DNA of 28,156 bases from an uncultured Prevotella sp. (GCA_937906495.1 CALCVT010000061.1:1-28156), one strand, 5' to 3'; shown: positions 1-8,322, numbered from the stretch's first letter. Program-made: numbers and translations. The notes: a model not told the origin generated them from the sequence alone.

Positions 1-57
1 CGGAGGTCTGGATATGAGCATAGTTAATTTACACTAATTACGGTAGAACCTAAAATG

Positions 58-1005
58 TTATGAATTGGTATAATTGTAATTGGTACACTTCTCTATACTT
101 AAATATCTGTTGAATAATAATTTATTTAAGAGAATTGATATAGTATATTTAAGCCCAAAATGTTTACATAAAATTCTACTTATCTTTATCCACATACGAC
201 GTCTTTTCCACATCCATTTTCGGCTCATAGGATTAGCAAATTGCATCATTAAATATTTTGCTGCATCGTTAGAACGTTCGCAGTCATATATATCTACAAC
301 TGCTGATACACATAAGTCTAATCTTTTATCTGTAGATACTGCAGACCAAATACCTCCTGGTTGATAGCGATAAACACCCATTCTTTCAGAAAAACAATGT
401 CCCTTACCTCCATTTTTCAATAGCTCGTATATGAGAACTATGTCGATTCTCATTTTATGTTTATTATAATCTGCAATATTTAATGCTGACCTTCTATATA
501 AAATGGTAAGGGTCTGAAAATGAGATTCACCATTGATTAATGTTTTTAAGTCATAGTCAGTTTCCCCAAAACATTCGTTATCTTTAAAGTTTCCACTTTT
601 TTGAATGAAGGTGTTGTGTCTGTGTGAGCACATCACATATTCTGGATGACTTTCCAAAAAGTCAACTTGCTTTTGTAATTTTAGAGGGTCTGTCCAATAG
701 TCATCGCCTTCGCACATGGCTACGTATTTACCACGTGTGTGCGCATCCATAATTCGTCCTAAAGAACCATCCTTTTTGGAGTATTGGTTTTCCGTTTCGA
801 AAATCGGTTTGATGATGTCTGGATATTTCTCAGCATATTCGCGAATGATGGATGCTGTTCCATCAGTAGAGGCATCATCGTGTACAATTGCCTCGAACTT
901 AAAGTTCGTTTTTTGCATAACAAAACCATCCAAGCACTGACGGATGTAGGGTTCATGATTATATGTAAGGCACCTGATGGTAACTACTATTTGATTTTCG
1001 TTCAT
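58..1005 (-). CDS. Family 2 glycosyltransferase (GT-A fold)
   Basis: This 315-residue protein probably transfers a sugar from a nucleotide-sugar donor to a lipid-linked oligosaccharide on the inner face of the inner membrane, as part of surface polysaccharide assembly. The N-terminal half carries the GT2 signature: a nucleotide-binding strand, the DDASTDGT motif at residues 43-50, and EGDDYW at 99-104, whose Asp pair is the expected metal and sugar-nucleotide site. The C-terminal third is basic and rich in Trp/Arg (around 260-275) with a hydrophobic stretch near 280-295, which suggests membrane association. The ATG at 1003-1005 fits the start of the domain. It is the last gene of the minus-strand operon visible here and lies 65 nt after the epimerase gene. 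It is strikingly AT-rich (bases 121-180 hold 12 G/C of 60). Donor and acceptor cannot be read from the sequence. Confidence 0.9.
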   Translation of the reverse strand: MNENQIVVTIRCLTYNHEPYIRQCLDGFVMQKTNFKFEAIVHDDASTDGTASIIREYAEKYPDIIKPIFETENQYSKKDGSLGRIMDAHTRGKYVAMCEGDDYWTDPLKLQKQVDFLESHPEYVMCSHRHNTFIQKSGNFKDNECFGETDYDLKTLINGESHFQTLTILYRRSALNIADYNKHKMRIDIVLIYELLKNGGKGHCFSERMGVYRYQPGGIWSAVSTDKRLDLCVSAVVDIYDCERSNDAAKYLMMQFANPMSRKWMWKRRRMWIKISRILCKHFGLKYTISILLNKLLFNRYLSIEKCTNYNYTNS

Positions 1006-1070
1006 TTTGAAGATTGCTTCAATTATTATAATTGAGAATGTCTGTAGGTAAGATAAATATCAATTTGTAT

Positions 1071-2072
1071 TTATTGATAGTCTTCTTCGGTGCCCCAAAG
1101 TTTTGCAAAGCGCTGCTGTTTGCGTTCTTCTTTAAACCATTCGCAGAATTTTTTCCAATTGTATGCTGGTTGATAACCTAATTCTGACTTGGTTTTACTG
1201 ATGTCCAGTACAAATTGAGTGGACGAACGTTTGTTCGGAGCATAAGAGATTTCTGAACGTTTGTTCGGGTTGGAAAATACATCGACTATGGCATGAATAC
1301 GTTCGTCCAAGGTTGATCCACCGCTACCAATGTTATAAAGCCCACCATCTAAATTAGACTCCGCGCATTTTTGAACAATTTGAAGGAAGTCTTCTACACT
1401 GCAAGTTTCCAGTAAGCGTTGAGGATCTCCCCAAATTTCGAGGGGTTCTCCCTTTTCTGCCTTTTGTATAAATAATCTGTCTGAGATCATCACCTTTTCG
1501 CCATCGGTGTAGGTATAGGGGTTGGGGTGGTAGACATAGACGCGCGATAATCGTAGGATAAAGCGCTTTATGCCGTATTGGCGGTAGTAATGTTCGATGG
1601 TCTGAACCGCTGCAATTTTGGCTATGACATACATAACATGGTCGCCAGATTCGGGTACACGCATTTCGGATTCGGCAGGAATAGGTGTTTTAGAACCAAA
1701 CAAATAATGTATGTCAAAGAGCGACTGAGGATAAATGATTTTAGTGATTTGACGAATCCTCATAAATTCCAGTACGTTGTATGTCCCCTTAATGATGGAA
1801 TCAATGTAAAGAGTCCCATTGTATCCCTTCATGGATGCGGGTAAGGCACCTGCAAAATGGGCAACTACATCTATGGGTTGATTGGGAATCTTATTGAATT
1901 CTGCTTCTTGGGTGATGTCGACCGAATAGTAGGGAATGTCATAATCAGCAAAGAAGCCATTATCGCTTTTTCGATGTCCTACAGCGATAACTTGGTATCC
2001 TAATTTATGAAAGTGTAGTGAAATATAGGCTCCGAGAGTACCTGTAGCTCCTAAAACTAAGATAGTCTTCAT
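1071..2072 (-). CDS. NAD(P)-dependent epimerase/dehydratase (extended SDR)
   Basis: A 333-residue extended short-chain dehydrogenase/reductase, most likely acting on a nucleotide-activated sugar (epimerisation, dehydration or 4-keto reduction) for the polysaccharide made by this operon. It begins with the Rossmann glycine motif GATGTLG at residues 8-14. The catalytic YxxxK is Tyr148-Val-Ile-Ala-Lys152, and Ser117 in YPQS is the likely partner serine. The C-terminal half (about 165-320) has the substrate-binding features of this family, including NIGSGG near residue 250. Its ATG overlaps the stop codon of the preceding ATP-grasp gene by one base (TAATG), so translational coupling is likely. 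The exact substrate is not recognisable; a UDP- or dTDP-sugar is an inference from context. Confidence 0.9.
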   Translation of the reverse strand: MKTILVLGATGTLGAYISLHFHKLGYQVIAVGHRKSDNGFFADYDIPYYSVDITQEAEFNKIPNQPIDVVAHFAGALPASMKGYNGTLYIDSIIKGTYNVLEFMRIRQITKIIYPQSLFDIHYLFGSKTPIPAESEMRVPESGDHVMYVIAKIAAVQTIEHYYRQYGIKRFILRLSRVYVYHPNPYTYTDGEKVMISDRLFIQKAEKGEPLEIWGDPQRLLETCSVEDFLQIVQKCAESNLDGGLYNIGSGGSTLDERIHAIVDVFSNPNKRSEISYAPNKRSSTQFVLDISKTKSELGYQPAYNWKKFCEWFKEERKQQRFAKLWGTEEDYQ

Positions 2073-3175
2073 TATAATTCGATTTTTTGATTTGCACGAT
2101 ATAAAATGTATCCGTCACGGTCATAATTTGATGTAGACAGCGTGAGGTCTTGATGTTCTCTATGTCTTTCTATCAGCCAATCGGTTGCAGGATTATTAAA
2201 GTAGGGGAGTAGTCGCGAACTATAGGCTGACAAAAAGTACACTCCAGCGTAAGCTTTGTTGTGAACTTCTATGGGCTGAAATTCGTCTAAAGCAACCAGA
2301 ATCATTTGCTTAAGATAATCACAATCTGTAGATAGTTCGACCAATTCGTTAGATATAAAATCACCACCTCCTCGTGGGTTTACCTCAATGAGGTATAGAT
2401 TCTCTTCTTGGTCAATCTTTATCTCAATATGAGCAGCTCCGTTAGTAAATCCAATCGCCTTAAGCACCTTAGGTATTACTTCTTGAATTTTCCTTTTAAG
2501 ATGACAAGGTATGTTGGCTGGTTGGTGATGTTCTAATTCAACAAAATGTGGTGCCCCCGTTCCTATTTTTTCTGTGATTTGAATGACTTGGTGTCTTTGG
2601 TGAAAAGAAATGGTTTCAACAGAGTATTCTTTACCTTCAATGAATTCCTCAGCCATAAAAATCGCTTGTTTCAAGTCTTCTTCAATTTTAATTTGAGTAG
2701 AGGCGTCTTGGACAAAGTTTACTCCTTTCTTGGCTGCTCCCTTGGTCGGTTTCAATACGAAAGGATATGATAAGGAATGAATTACAGTATCTAAATTTCC
2801 AATCGTGTATTTTACCGGGTGTAACGCTGTAATGCCATTCGTTAATCTGCGTACATATTCTTTATTTTGGATATTTTTGAACACTTGATAGGGCGTCCCT
2901 ATTTTACCTAACTTTTCTGCTACATATGCTGTAATCGATGCTGTCTTTTCAGAGGCATTAGAAACAACTCCATCTATATGTAACTCTTTGCAACGTTCAA
3001 CAATTTCGTCTTTTTCAAATATTGATATCGGAATGAAGTGGTCTACGTATTCTTTGCAGACAGCGCCTTCGGGCCAGGCAAAGCAGTATGTTTCAAGCCC
3101 CATTTCGTGGGCTTTTTTGCAGAGTGGTAGTTGTCCTGTGGATGCTCCTATGATGGCTAAGCGTTTATGCTTCAT
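2072..3175 (-). CDS. ATP-grasp ligase (second of tandem pair)
   Basis: A 367-residue ATP-grasp enzyme. Such proteins activate a carboxylate as an acyl phosphate and join it to an amine, thiol or similar nucleophile. Visible parts are an N-terminal Rossmann-like preATP-grasp domain starting LAIIGASTG (residues 6-14), the ATP-binding strand with Lys142 in FVLKPTKG, the adenine hinge EEFIEG at 176-181, and the metal-binding end of the fold, EVNPRGGGD at 264-272, with the usual Glu and Asn present. About 90 residues follow the fold. The gene overlaps its upstream ATP-grasp neighbour by 11 nt and the downstream epimerase gene by 1 nt, so the three are almost certainly co-translated. A role in attaching an amino acid or other acid to an amino-sugar is inferred from the neighbouring aminotransferase; a carbamoyl-phosphate-synthase-like or PurK-like reaction is an alternative. 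Confidence 0.85.
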   Translation of the reverse strand: MKHKRLAIIGASTGQLPLCKKAHEMGLETYCFAWPEGAVCKEYVDHFIPISIFEKDEIVERCKELHIDGVVSNASEKTASITAYVAEKLGKIGTPYQVFKNIQNKEYVRRLTNGITALHPVKYTIGNLDTVIHSLSYPFVLKPTKGAAKKGVNFVQDASTQIKIEEDLKQAIFMAEEFIEGKEYSVETISFHQRHQVIQITEKIGTGAPHFVELEHHQPANIPCHLKRKIQEVIPKVLKAIGFTNGAAHIEIKIDQEENLYLIEVNPRGGGDFISNELVELSTDCDYLKQMILVALDEFQPIEVHNKAYAGVYFLSAYSSRLLPYFNNPATDWLIERHREHQDLTLSTSNYDRDGYILYRANQKIEL

Positions 3176-4373
3176 AGTTTATCTGTACATGTGAGTGTAT
3201 GTTCTCTAGCGTTTTTTCTAGCTCTAATTGATTGGGAAATTTTAGAACGAGCGTACCAATTGCATCGTTTGCTCCCTTAAAAGCTTTAATGTGATCGCCT
3301 TGGGTTATCCATAAATCTGTTTGAATAACGTACTCTTGAATAGATGTCGTCGTAAGTTCTTTAAAAACGCCATCTTTTTGTGCATGTAGTATAACTTCTG
3401 CCCAATGCCCATTATATGGAATTTGTTTTACTGTGGGTATCGGATCACCTACTGCAGCACAGACACAAGCTGTAATCATGTCAACACCAGAAGCAAATCG
3501 AAGCATTTCTGCTAATCGATTTCCTCCACCTCTTGGAGATACTTCCATGATGTAAGTTTTCCCGTTTGTTCCAATTCGGGTTTCTATGTTATAGATGGAC
3601 GTCTGCATGTGTAAGAGGGTCAGCAAACGTTGAATTTCATGCGTTAATTCAATTTCTTGTTCCTTACTAAAAGTTGATGGCCAACTATATGCAGAAGGAG
3701 CAAAAGGGTTGGGGGCGTTTGAATCGAAACGTTGGGCTGAGAAACTAACGTATTTTAATTCTCCATCCACCGAAAAACAATCAGAGTCGGATGAACTGCC
3801 GCTTTTTTCAATAAATTCTTCAACAATGAGGTGCTTACTAATAGAATATGTCATAGCATATTCCAGTGCTTGCTCTAAACTTGCTTCATTCTCTACTTTT
3901 GTGCATCCTTTGCTACCTGCCGAATCGGTAGGTTTCACCATCAATGGATACGTAAAGTGTTTTTTGTCTTTCAAGGCAGATGCAACTGAACTAAAAGCAA
4001 AAGACCAGGGCACATTAAAACCATTCTTTTCAAGATAATGTCTGAATTTGTCTTTGTTTTGAAGAATGACAACACTTTCGTAAGGACCAAATGCTGGTAG
4101 GCCCAATTGTTCTTGTACGTAGGCAGCAGATATAACCCCGGGGTCTACTCCAAAAGACATGATACCATCAATTTTCTCAGCTTTTGCAGCAGCTAATACT
4201 GCTTCTTTGTCAACGATATTGAGGTTGATGTATTTATCGGAATATTTATGGGCGATGTTGTCGGGTATATAATCTGCGGTTATGACGTAATACCCCTGTT
4301 TATGTGCGGCTTCAATGACTGGAAGAAGGTATCGAATACCTCCTAAAAGCATGATACGTTTTGTTTGTTTCAT
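3165..4373 (-). CDS. ATP-grasp ligase (first of tandem pair)
   Basis: A 402-residue ATP-grasp protein related to, but clearly different from, its downstream neighbour. The preATP-grasp domain starts IMLLGGIRY (residues 7-15). The ATP-binding Lys147 lies in MVKPTDSAGSKG, where a Gly-rich loop covers the phosphates. The hinge is EEFIE (185-189), and the distal metal site reads EVSPRGGGN at 277-285. At that site the usual Asn after the Glu is Ser279, a variation also known in some ATP-grasp branches. A C-terminal region of about 110 residues follows. It begins 54 nt after the aminotransferase gene ends, and its 3' end overlaps the second ATP-grasp gene by 11 nt. It is AT-rich compared with the gene before it (4021-4080 has 19 G/C of 60). 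The chemistry is inferred as carboxylate-amine ligation; the substrate is unknown. Confidence 0.85.
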   Translation of the reverse strand: MKQTKRIMLLGGIRYLLPVIEAAHKQGYYVITADYIPDNIAHKYSDKYINLNIVDKEAVLAAAKAEKIDGIMSFGVDPGVISAAYVQEQLGLPAFGPYESVVILQNKDKFRHYLEKNGFNVPWSFAFSSVASALKDKKHFTYPLMVKPTDSAGSKGCTKVENEASLEQALEYAMTYSISKHLIVEEFIEKSGSSSDSDCFSVDGELKYVSFSAQRFDSNAPNPFAPSAYSWPSTFSKEQEIELTHEIQRLLTLLHMQTSIYNIETRIGTNGKTYIMEVSPRGGGNRLAEMLRFASGVDMITACVCAAVGDPIPTVKQIPYNGHWAEVILHAQKDGVFKELTTTSIQEYVIQTDLWITQGDHIKAFKGANDAIGTLVLKFPNQLELEKTLENIHSHVQINYEA

Positions 4374-4427
4374 CTTTAGATTAAACCTTCGTTAGCGCTT
4401 ATCCTTTATAGCGATGAGATATGGTAT

Positions 4428-5546
4428 TTAAAGGGCAGAGTCTATTATGCTTCGAATCACCCTTTCCACATCCTCCTCGCTCAGATCATGATGCATGGGC
4501 AGGCAGATGACGGTATCGGCCAGGTGGTGGGCGTGGGGTAAGTTGTCGGGGTTAGCACTATCCAAACCGCGGTAGGTAGAGAAGGTGCTGATGAGGGGGT
4601 AGAAGTAGCGACGGCCCCAAATCTCTTTTTCGCGCATCTTGAAGTAGAGTTCGTCGCGGGTCATGCCGTAGGTTGTGGCATCGACAAAGATGGGGAAGTA
4701 GGCATAGTTGTGATGTACGTTGGGCAGTTCGTCAAAAAAGGAGATGCCCGGCACGTTGCGGAGCGCTTCGCGGTAGCGGAGTGCTACTTGGCGGCGTGCT
4801 TCGATGGCCTTGTCCACCTGTTTAAGGTTTAGCAGACCATAGGCTGCGCGCATCTCGTCCATCTTGCTGTTAATGCCCGGTGCCACCACCTCGGTTTCGC
4901 CGGCAAAACCAAAGTTCTTGAGGTAGTCAATGCGACGTTTTGTTTTCTCGTCGTGCACCACCAGGGCACCGCCTTCGATGGTGTTGAATACTTTTGTGGC
5001 ATGGAAACTGAGTGTCGACATATCGCCGGCATTCAAGATGCTTTCGCCAGCTTTCTTTACCCCAAAGGCGTGTGCAGCATCGTAAATCACCTTCAAACCA
5101 TATTTGTCGGCGATTTGTTGAATACGGTCGGTATCGCAGGGCTGACCATACACGTGTACCGGCATGATGGCGGTTGTACGGGGGGTGATAGCTGCCTCAA
5201 TCTTGTCAGGGTCCAGGTTGCCAGTAGCTGGGTCGATGTCTACAAACACCGGTTTTACTCCGTTCCACCATAGAGCATGAGTGGTTGCGACAAAACTGTA
5301 TGGAGTTGTAATCACCTCGCCCGTAATACGGAGTGCCTGTAGCGCAGTAATTAAGGGTAAGGTTCCGTTGGTAAAGAGGCAGATATAGGGAACACCCAAG
5401 TATTCGCAAAGAGCTTTTTCAAGTTCCTTATGATAGTATCCGTTGTTGGTAATCCATTTACGTTGCCAAATGTCCTCCAAGTAGTTGTTGAAATCCTGCA
5501 GTGAGGGCATGAGGGGTGAGGTTACTTTGATGGTTTTATCGTCCAT
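4428..5546 (-). CDS. DegT/DnrJ/EryC1/StrS sugar aminotransferase, VioA-like
   Basis: A 372-residue PLP-dependent aminotransferase that would place an amino group on a keto-sugar nucleotide in the cytoplasm. The fold-type I features are clear: NGTLPL at 60-65 (phosphate binding), DAAHAFG at 156-162 with the cofactor-contacting Asp156, and the Schiff-base Lys185 in FHATKVFN, followed by EGGALV. The opening region with WITNNG and the overall pattern resemble dTDP-4-amino-4,6-dideoxyglucose-forming enzymes such as VioA; that assignment rests on recollection of the family and is tentative. It starts only 6 nt after the flippase stop. Its G/C content is high compared with the next genes (4561-4620 has 35 G/C of 60), which marks a compositional boundary in the operon. 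Confidence 0.9.
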   Translation of the reverse strand: MDDKTIKVTSPLMPSLQDFNNYLEDIWQRKWITNNGYYHKELEKALCEYLGVPYICLFTNGTLPLITALQALRITGEVITTPYSFVATTHALWWNGVKPVFVDIDPATGNLDPDKIEAAITPRTTAIMPVHVYGQPCDTDRIQQIADKYGLKVIYDAAHAFGVKKAGESILNAGDMSTLSFHATKVFNTIEGGALVVHDEKTKRRIDYLKNFGFAGETEVVAPGINSKMDEMRAAYGLLNLKQVDKAIEARRQVALRYREALRNVPGISFFDELPNVHHNYAYFPIFVDATTYGMTRDELYFKMREKEIWGRRYFYPLISTFSTYRGLDSANPDNLPHAHHLADTVICLPMHHDLSEEDVERVIRSIIDSAL

Positions 5547-5552
5547 ATAAGA

Positions 5553-6989
5553 TCAATGTTTTTTGCGTTTAACGATGGCTATTACTTCTTTCATTTCCAG
5601 GAATCTCATAATCCAGGCACCTGAGAGGTAGTAGGTTATGCCAGTTATGATTCCTACGATGAGTTTAAGCCAAAGTGTGGGCATCAGTTGTACCACTCCC
5701 CAAACCAACACGCCCATCATGAGGGCATGAAGCAAGATGTGAGTCATTTCGCGCATTTGTTGTACAAATCCGTACCCAATTAATTTCTTCGTGTAATAAG
5801 TATTGATTGCCAGTGAAAGAATACTAGAGCAGATGCTGCCATAACACATGGCTACCAGTCCTAATGGGATGGTGATACAGAGAATACTTATACCCAGTAT
5901 TTTTTTGATGATTTCAAGTTTCAGAAAGTAGTCTGAGCGCCCCTTTACTTGTAAAAGGTTCAAGTTAATGGCATGTACCGGATACCACATCAAAGCGAAG
6001 CAAAGAATTTGCAGGAGGTAAATGGCACCTTCCCAACGGTCGGTCAGTACGATGCGGATGAGTGGGTCGGCCGTAGCTGCTAAACCAATCATGAGTGGGA
6101 AGATGATGAATACCGATGTACGAAGTAAACGTTTATAAGCATCAGCGAGTCGTTCTTCATCGTTTTGGATACTGCTAAGTACCGGAAAGGTCACGCCTTG
6201 CAGTACGCTTGTCAGGTTCGACGAGGGGTATTGTGCCAACCCATTGGCCCGTGAGTAAACTCCCAAATCAGTAGCTGAGAAAAACTTTCCGATTACTAAG
6301 GGGTAGATGTTGCAATACAGCGTATCAAGCAGGGCTGAGGCCAATAATTTAGACCCAAAACTAAACAAGCGGCGAAAGGATTGCCACGAAAAAGTTAAAA
6401 GAGGCACCCACCGTACATAAGCCCAAAGTAGCACTGTGCGTAAGCCGGCTGACACAATAGACTGGGTGACCAGTGCCCACACGCCATATCCGGCATAAGC
6501 CATCCATACGCCAATAATACCGATAACGACAGAAGAAATCAGCGAGATTTGGGCGCGTGATTTAAAGTCGATAGCAATCGACATTTTGGCATTGGGAATG
6601 CCTGAGAGTGCGTTGAATATCAGGGTAAGTCCTACGACTTTAGTAATAGACTCTAATAAGGGCAGGTTGTAAAAGGCTGCGATGTAGGGTGAAGCCAGCC
6701 ACAGAATGCCATAGGCTAATAGAGCCACTACATTGTTAAAGTAGAATACGGTAGCAAAGTCTACTTCGGTGCGGTCAGCCTTTTGTACTAATGCAGTGCC
6801 GAAACCACTGTCAATAAATACGCTCGATACTGCTAAGAAAATGCCCAACATGGCTACAACGCCATAATCGGCAGGCAGTAGCAAACGGGCTATGACCAGA
6901 CCGAAGACGAATTGGATGCCTTGGGTTGAAAATCGGTCTATACTGTTCCAAAAAAGGCCTTTAACAGTTTTGTCTTTAAGTGTACCCAT
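5553..6989 (-). CDS. Polysaccharide flippase, Wzx/PST type (MOP superfamily)
   Basis: An inner-membrane protein of about 478 residues with some 12-14 hydrophobic segments through its length, expected to move undecaprenyl-linked repeat units to the periplasmic face. The start MGTLKDKTVKGLFWN and the following amphipathic stretch, then VIARLLLPADYG and DSGFGTALVQ, are typical of WzxC-like lipopolysaccharide/exopolysaccharide flippases. The frame stays open to a TTG at 7007, but the ATG at 6989 gives the usual family N terminus and was chosen. It is the second gene of the operon, 95 nt after the antiterminator gene and 6 nt before the aminotransferase gene. A weak inverted repeat lies in the 95-nt gap (7037-7042 with 7059-7064). 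No polymerase (Wzy) gene is in the window, so it may lie beyond the left edge. Confidence 0.9.
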   Translation of the reverse strand: MGTLKDKTVKGLFWNSIDRFSTQGIQFVFGLVIARLLLPADYGVVAMLGIFLAVSSVFIDSGFGTALVQKADRTEVDFATVFYFNNVVALLAYGILWLASPYIAAFYNLPLLESITKVVGLTLIFNALSGIPNAKMSIAIDFKSRAQISLISSVVIGIIGVWMAYAGYGVWALVTQSIVSAGLRTVLLWAYVRWVPLLTFSWQSFRRLFSFGSKLLASALLDTLYCNIYPLVIGKFFSATDLGVYSRANGLAQYPSSNLTSVLQGVTFPVLSSIQNDEERLADAYKRLLRTSVFIIFPLMIGLAATADPLIRIVLTDRWEGAIYLLQILCFALMWYPVHAINLNLLQVKGRSDYFLKLEIIKKILGISILCITIPLGLVAMCYGSICSSILSLAINTYYTKKLIGYGFVQQMREMTHILLHALMMGVLVWGVVQLMPTLWLKLIVGIITGITYYLSGAWIMRFLEMKEVIAIVKRKKH

Positions 6990-7084
6990 TGTGAGATTGG
7001 CGGACAAGGTCCGGAGGCAGTTAGTTGCCTTGGGGTAAGGAGTGTTGCCTTATGGCTGCTCCTTGTTGTACTTCTTATATTTAG

Positions 7085-8071
7085 TTATGATAGCATTTCT
7101 TTCCTTTTTTGTGTACCGGATTGGAGTTGCTGTTGCATTTGTCGGAGAGTTTTTTGGCATTGCTTCAGAGTCTGCGCCTCGTTGGCGGGCAAACTTGCCG
7201 GTAATGGAAAGATGTGTTTGCTCATGTGGTGGAGCAAGGTGTTGACCATGTTGGCAGCCAGCTCCAATGCGGTCTGTTCCATTGTCTGTCGAGCCTTATC
7301 GCTCCATCGTTCTATGTGGTGAACGAGTGCTAGCCAATCCAACTGGTTTTCGGGTTTGAAGAAACCGTTGGCGATTTCCTGTAGGGGCGATGTTGGCTGT
7401 TGGGGGTTGGTGTCTTTGTGCTTTGTGTTGCGCAATAGAGGATAGTCCTCTAAATTCTCGAACGACTCTTTGTGCACTCCACCGATAGCGATGGTCATAC
7501 CACCGAGGGTAGTTACCAGGCATTTGTCGCGCGAGATGCGCATCAAGTAGCCCTCAAGTCCGCTCAGGGCACCAGAGGTTATTTTAACCAATATGTGGTT
7601 GGTGGCATAATGTTCAATGGAATTAGGCATGAAGCGGATGCGCGTGGGATTCGCCTCAGCCAGTTGCATAAAGGGCACCATTACATCGTTAGCAATGATG
7701 GCCGTTTGCTTTGTGCTGCAGTCTTTCGTTAGGTAGAGTCCTGGAAATTCGAGATTCAGAAAGGCTTGTATCTTTTTGTGGAAGCCTTGTATAAACAGGA
7801 GTTTGGCAATAGTGGGGCGCGTTGTTTGCTCGTTTTTGGCGCCGCTTTTTTTGTCCTTAACAGCTGTTTGGTGGATAAATGTTTTAAATATTTGTTCTAC
7901 TTTCAGTTTTACCGCTTCCAGTTTGTAGGTATGTACAAACAAGTAGCACCAATCGGAACACGTTGGTGTGTTAGGGGTGTTTTTATCTTCCGGAGCGAGA
8001 TTTTCACCCGTTCCGTTTTGTCTTTTACCTTCGTCGGTAGTAGTATCAGTTCCTGAACTATACAGTGGCAT
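7085..8071 (-). CDS. UpxY-family transcription antiterminator, extended
   Basis: A 328-residue NusG-like protein expected to bind RNA polymerase at the operon leader and prevent early termination of the polysaccharide operon. Residues 1-38 are a polar, Thr/Asn-rich leader. The NGN domain begins near WCYLFVHTYK (41-50) and runs to about 150. A KOW-like segment follows at about 156-200 (LVKITSGALSGLEGYLMRI). Characterised Bacteroides UpxY proteins are, as I recall, around 170-180 residues, so roughly 110 residues at the C terminus (about 218-328) are extra; they look helical and Gln-rich towards the end and I recognise no domain there. Residues about 70-87 also look like an insertion in the NGN domain. 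No separate upxZ follows; the next gene is the flippase. The ATG at 8069-8071 lies about 210 nt from the inferred transcript start. Confidence 0.85.
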   Translation of the reverse strand: MPLYSSGTDTTTDEGKRQNGTGENLAPEDKNTPNTPTCSDWCYLFVHTYKLEAVKLKVEQIFKTFIHQTAVKDKKSGAKNEQTTRPTIAKLLFIQGFHKKIQAFLNLEFPGLYLTKDCSTKQTAIIANDVMVPFMQLAEANPTRIRFMPNSIEHYATNHILVKITSGALSGLEGYLMRISRDKCLVTTLGGMTIAIGGVHKESFENLEDYPLLRNTKHKDTNPQQPTSPLQEIANGFFKPENQLDWLALVHHIERWSDKARQTMEQTALELAANMVNTLLHHMSKHIFPLPASLPANEAQTLKQCQKTLRQMQQQLQSGTQKRKEMLS

Positions 8072-8290
8072 CGGTTCTTATACTATTATGTATGTGGAAT
8101 ACTGCATTCTAATTAGTGACGAATATTCCTTTTTTCTAAAACCCTCGATGCTGTCAACCTCTATCAATAAGTCCTCTACCTTGGGGCTGATTAGAGGCTG
8201 TGTAGCCGCCCGATGGTTTTTTCATGGCGAGCTAAAGTGCTCGAGTCTTTTATAAATAATTTCTCTATTATAGAGAGGCATATTTATGTG
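8072..8290 (-). promoter_or_regulatory. Untranslated leader upstream of upxY
   Basis: About 210 nt without a convincing gene. On the minus strand it can form small hairpins: CGAGC (8239-8243) with GCTCG (8228-8232), and CCTCTA (8192-8197) with TAGAGG (8173-8178) around a 13-nt loop. In B. fragilis, UpxY proteins act on such leaders to prevent premature termination. No hairpin followed by a clear U-tract was found, so the pausing or termination site is not identified. Confidence 0.45.
8262..8276. repeat. 7+1+7 palindrome at start of upxY leader
   Basis: TCTCTAT, one centre base, ATAGAGA form a perfect inverted repeat at about +8 to +22 of the inferred upxY transcript. It could be an operator for a repressor, or a short hairpin at the RNA 5' end. 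Sequence alone cannot separate these. Confidence 0.5.
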
Positions 8291-8322
8291 CAAAGGTATA
8301 AAAGTTTAATAGAATGGCGAAA
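8291..8322 (-). promoter_or_regulatory. Bacteroides-type promoter of the polysaccharide operon
   Basis: On the minus strand, TTTC (8319-8322) is followed after 20 nt by TACCTTTG (8291-8298). This matches the Bacteroides primary-sigma pattern TTTG/TAnnTTTG with one mismatch in the -33 box. The inferred start near 8284 gives a leader of about 210 nt before upxY, which fits a UpxY-controlled leader. I found no long inverted repeats flanking it that would mark an invertible promoter. Confidence 0.6.

Noticed and set aside
1..57. Partial gene at the left edge
   Set aside because: No frame in these 57 bases can be tied to a protein. The operon probably continues to the left, but nothing is supportable here.
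7037..7064. Hairpin between upxY and flippase genes as a terminator
   Set aside because: Six base pairs around a 16-nt loop without a T-tract is too weak to call.
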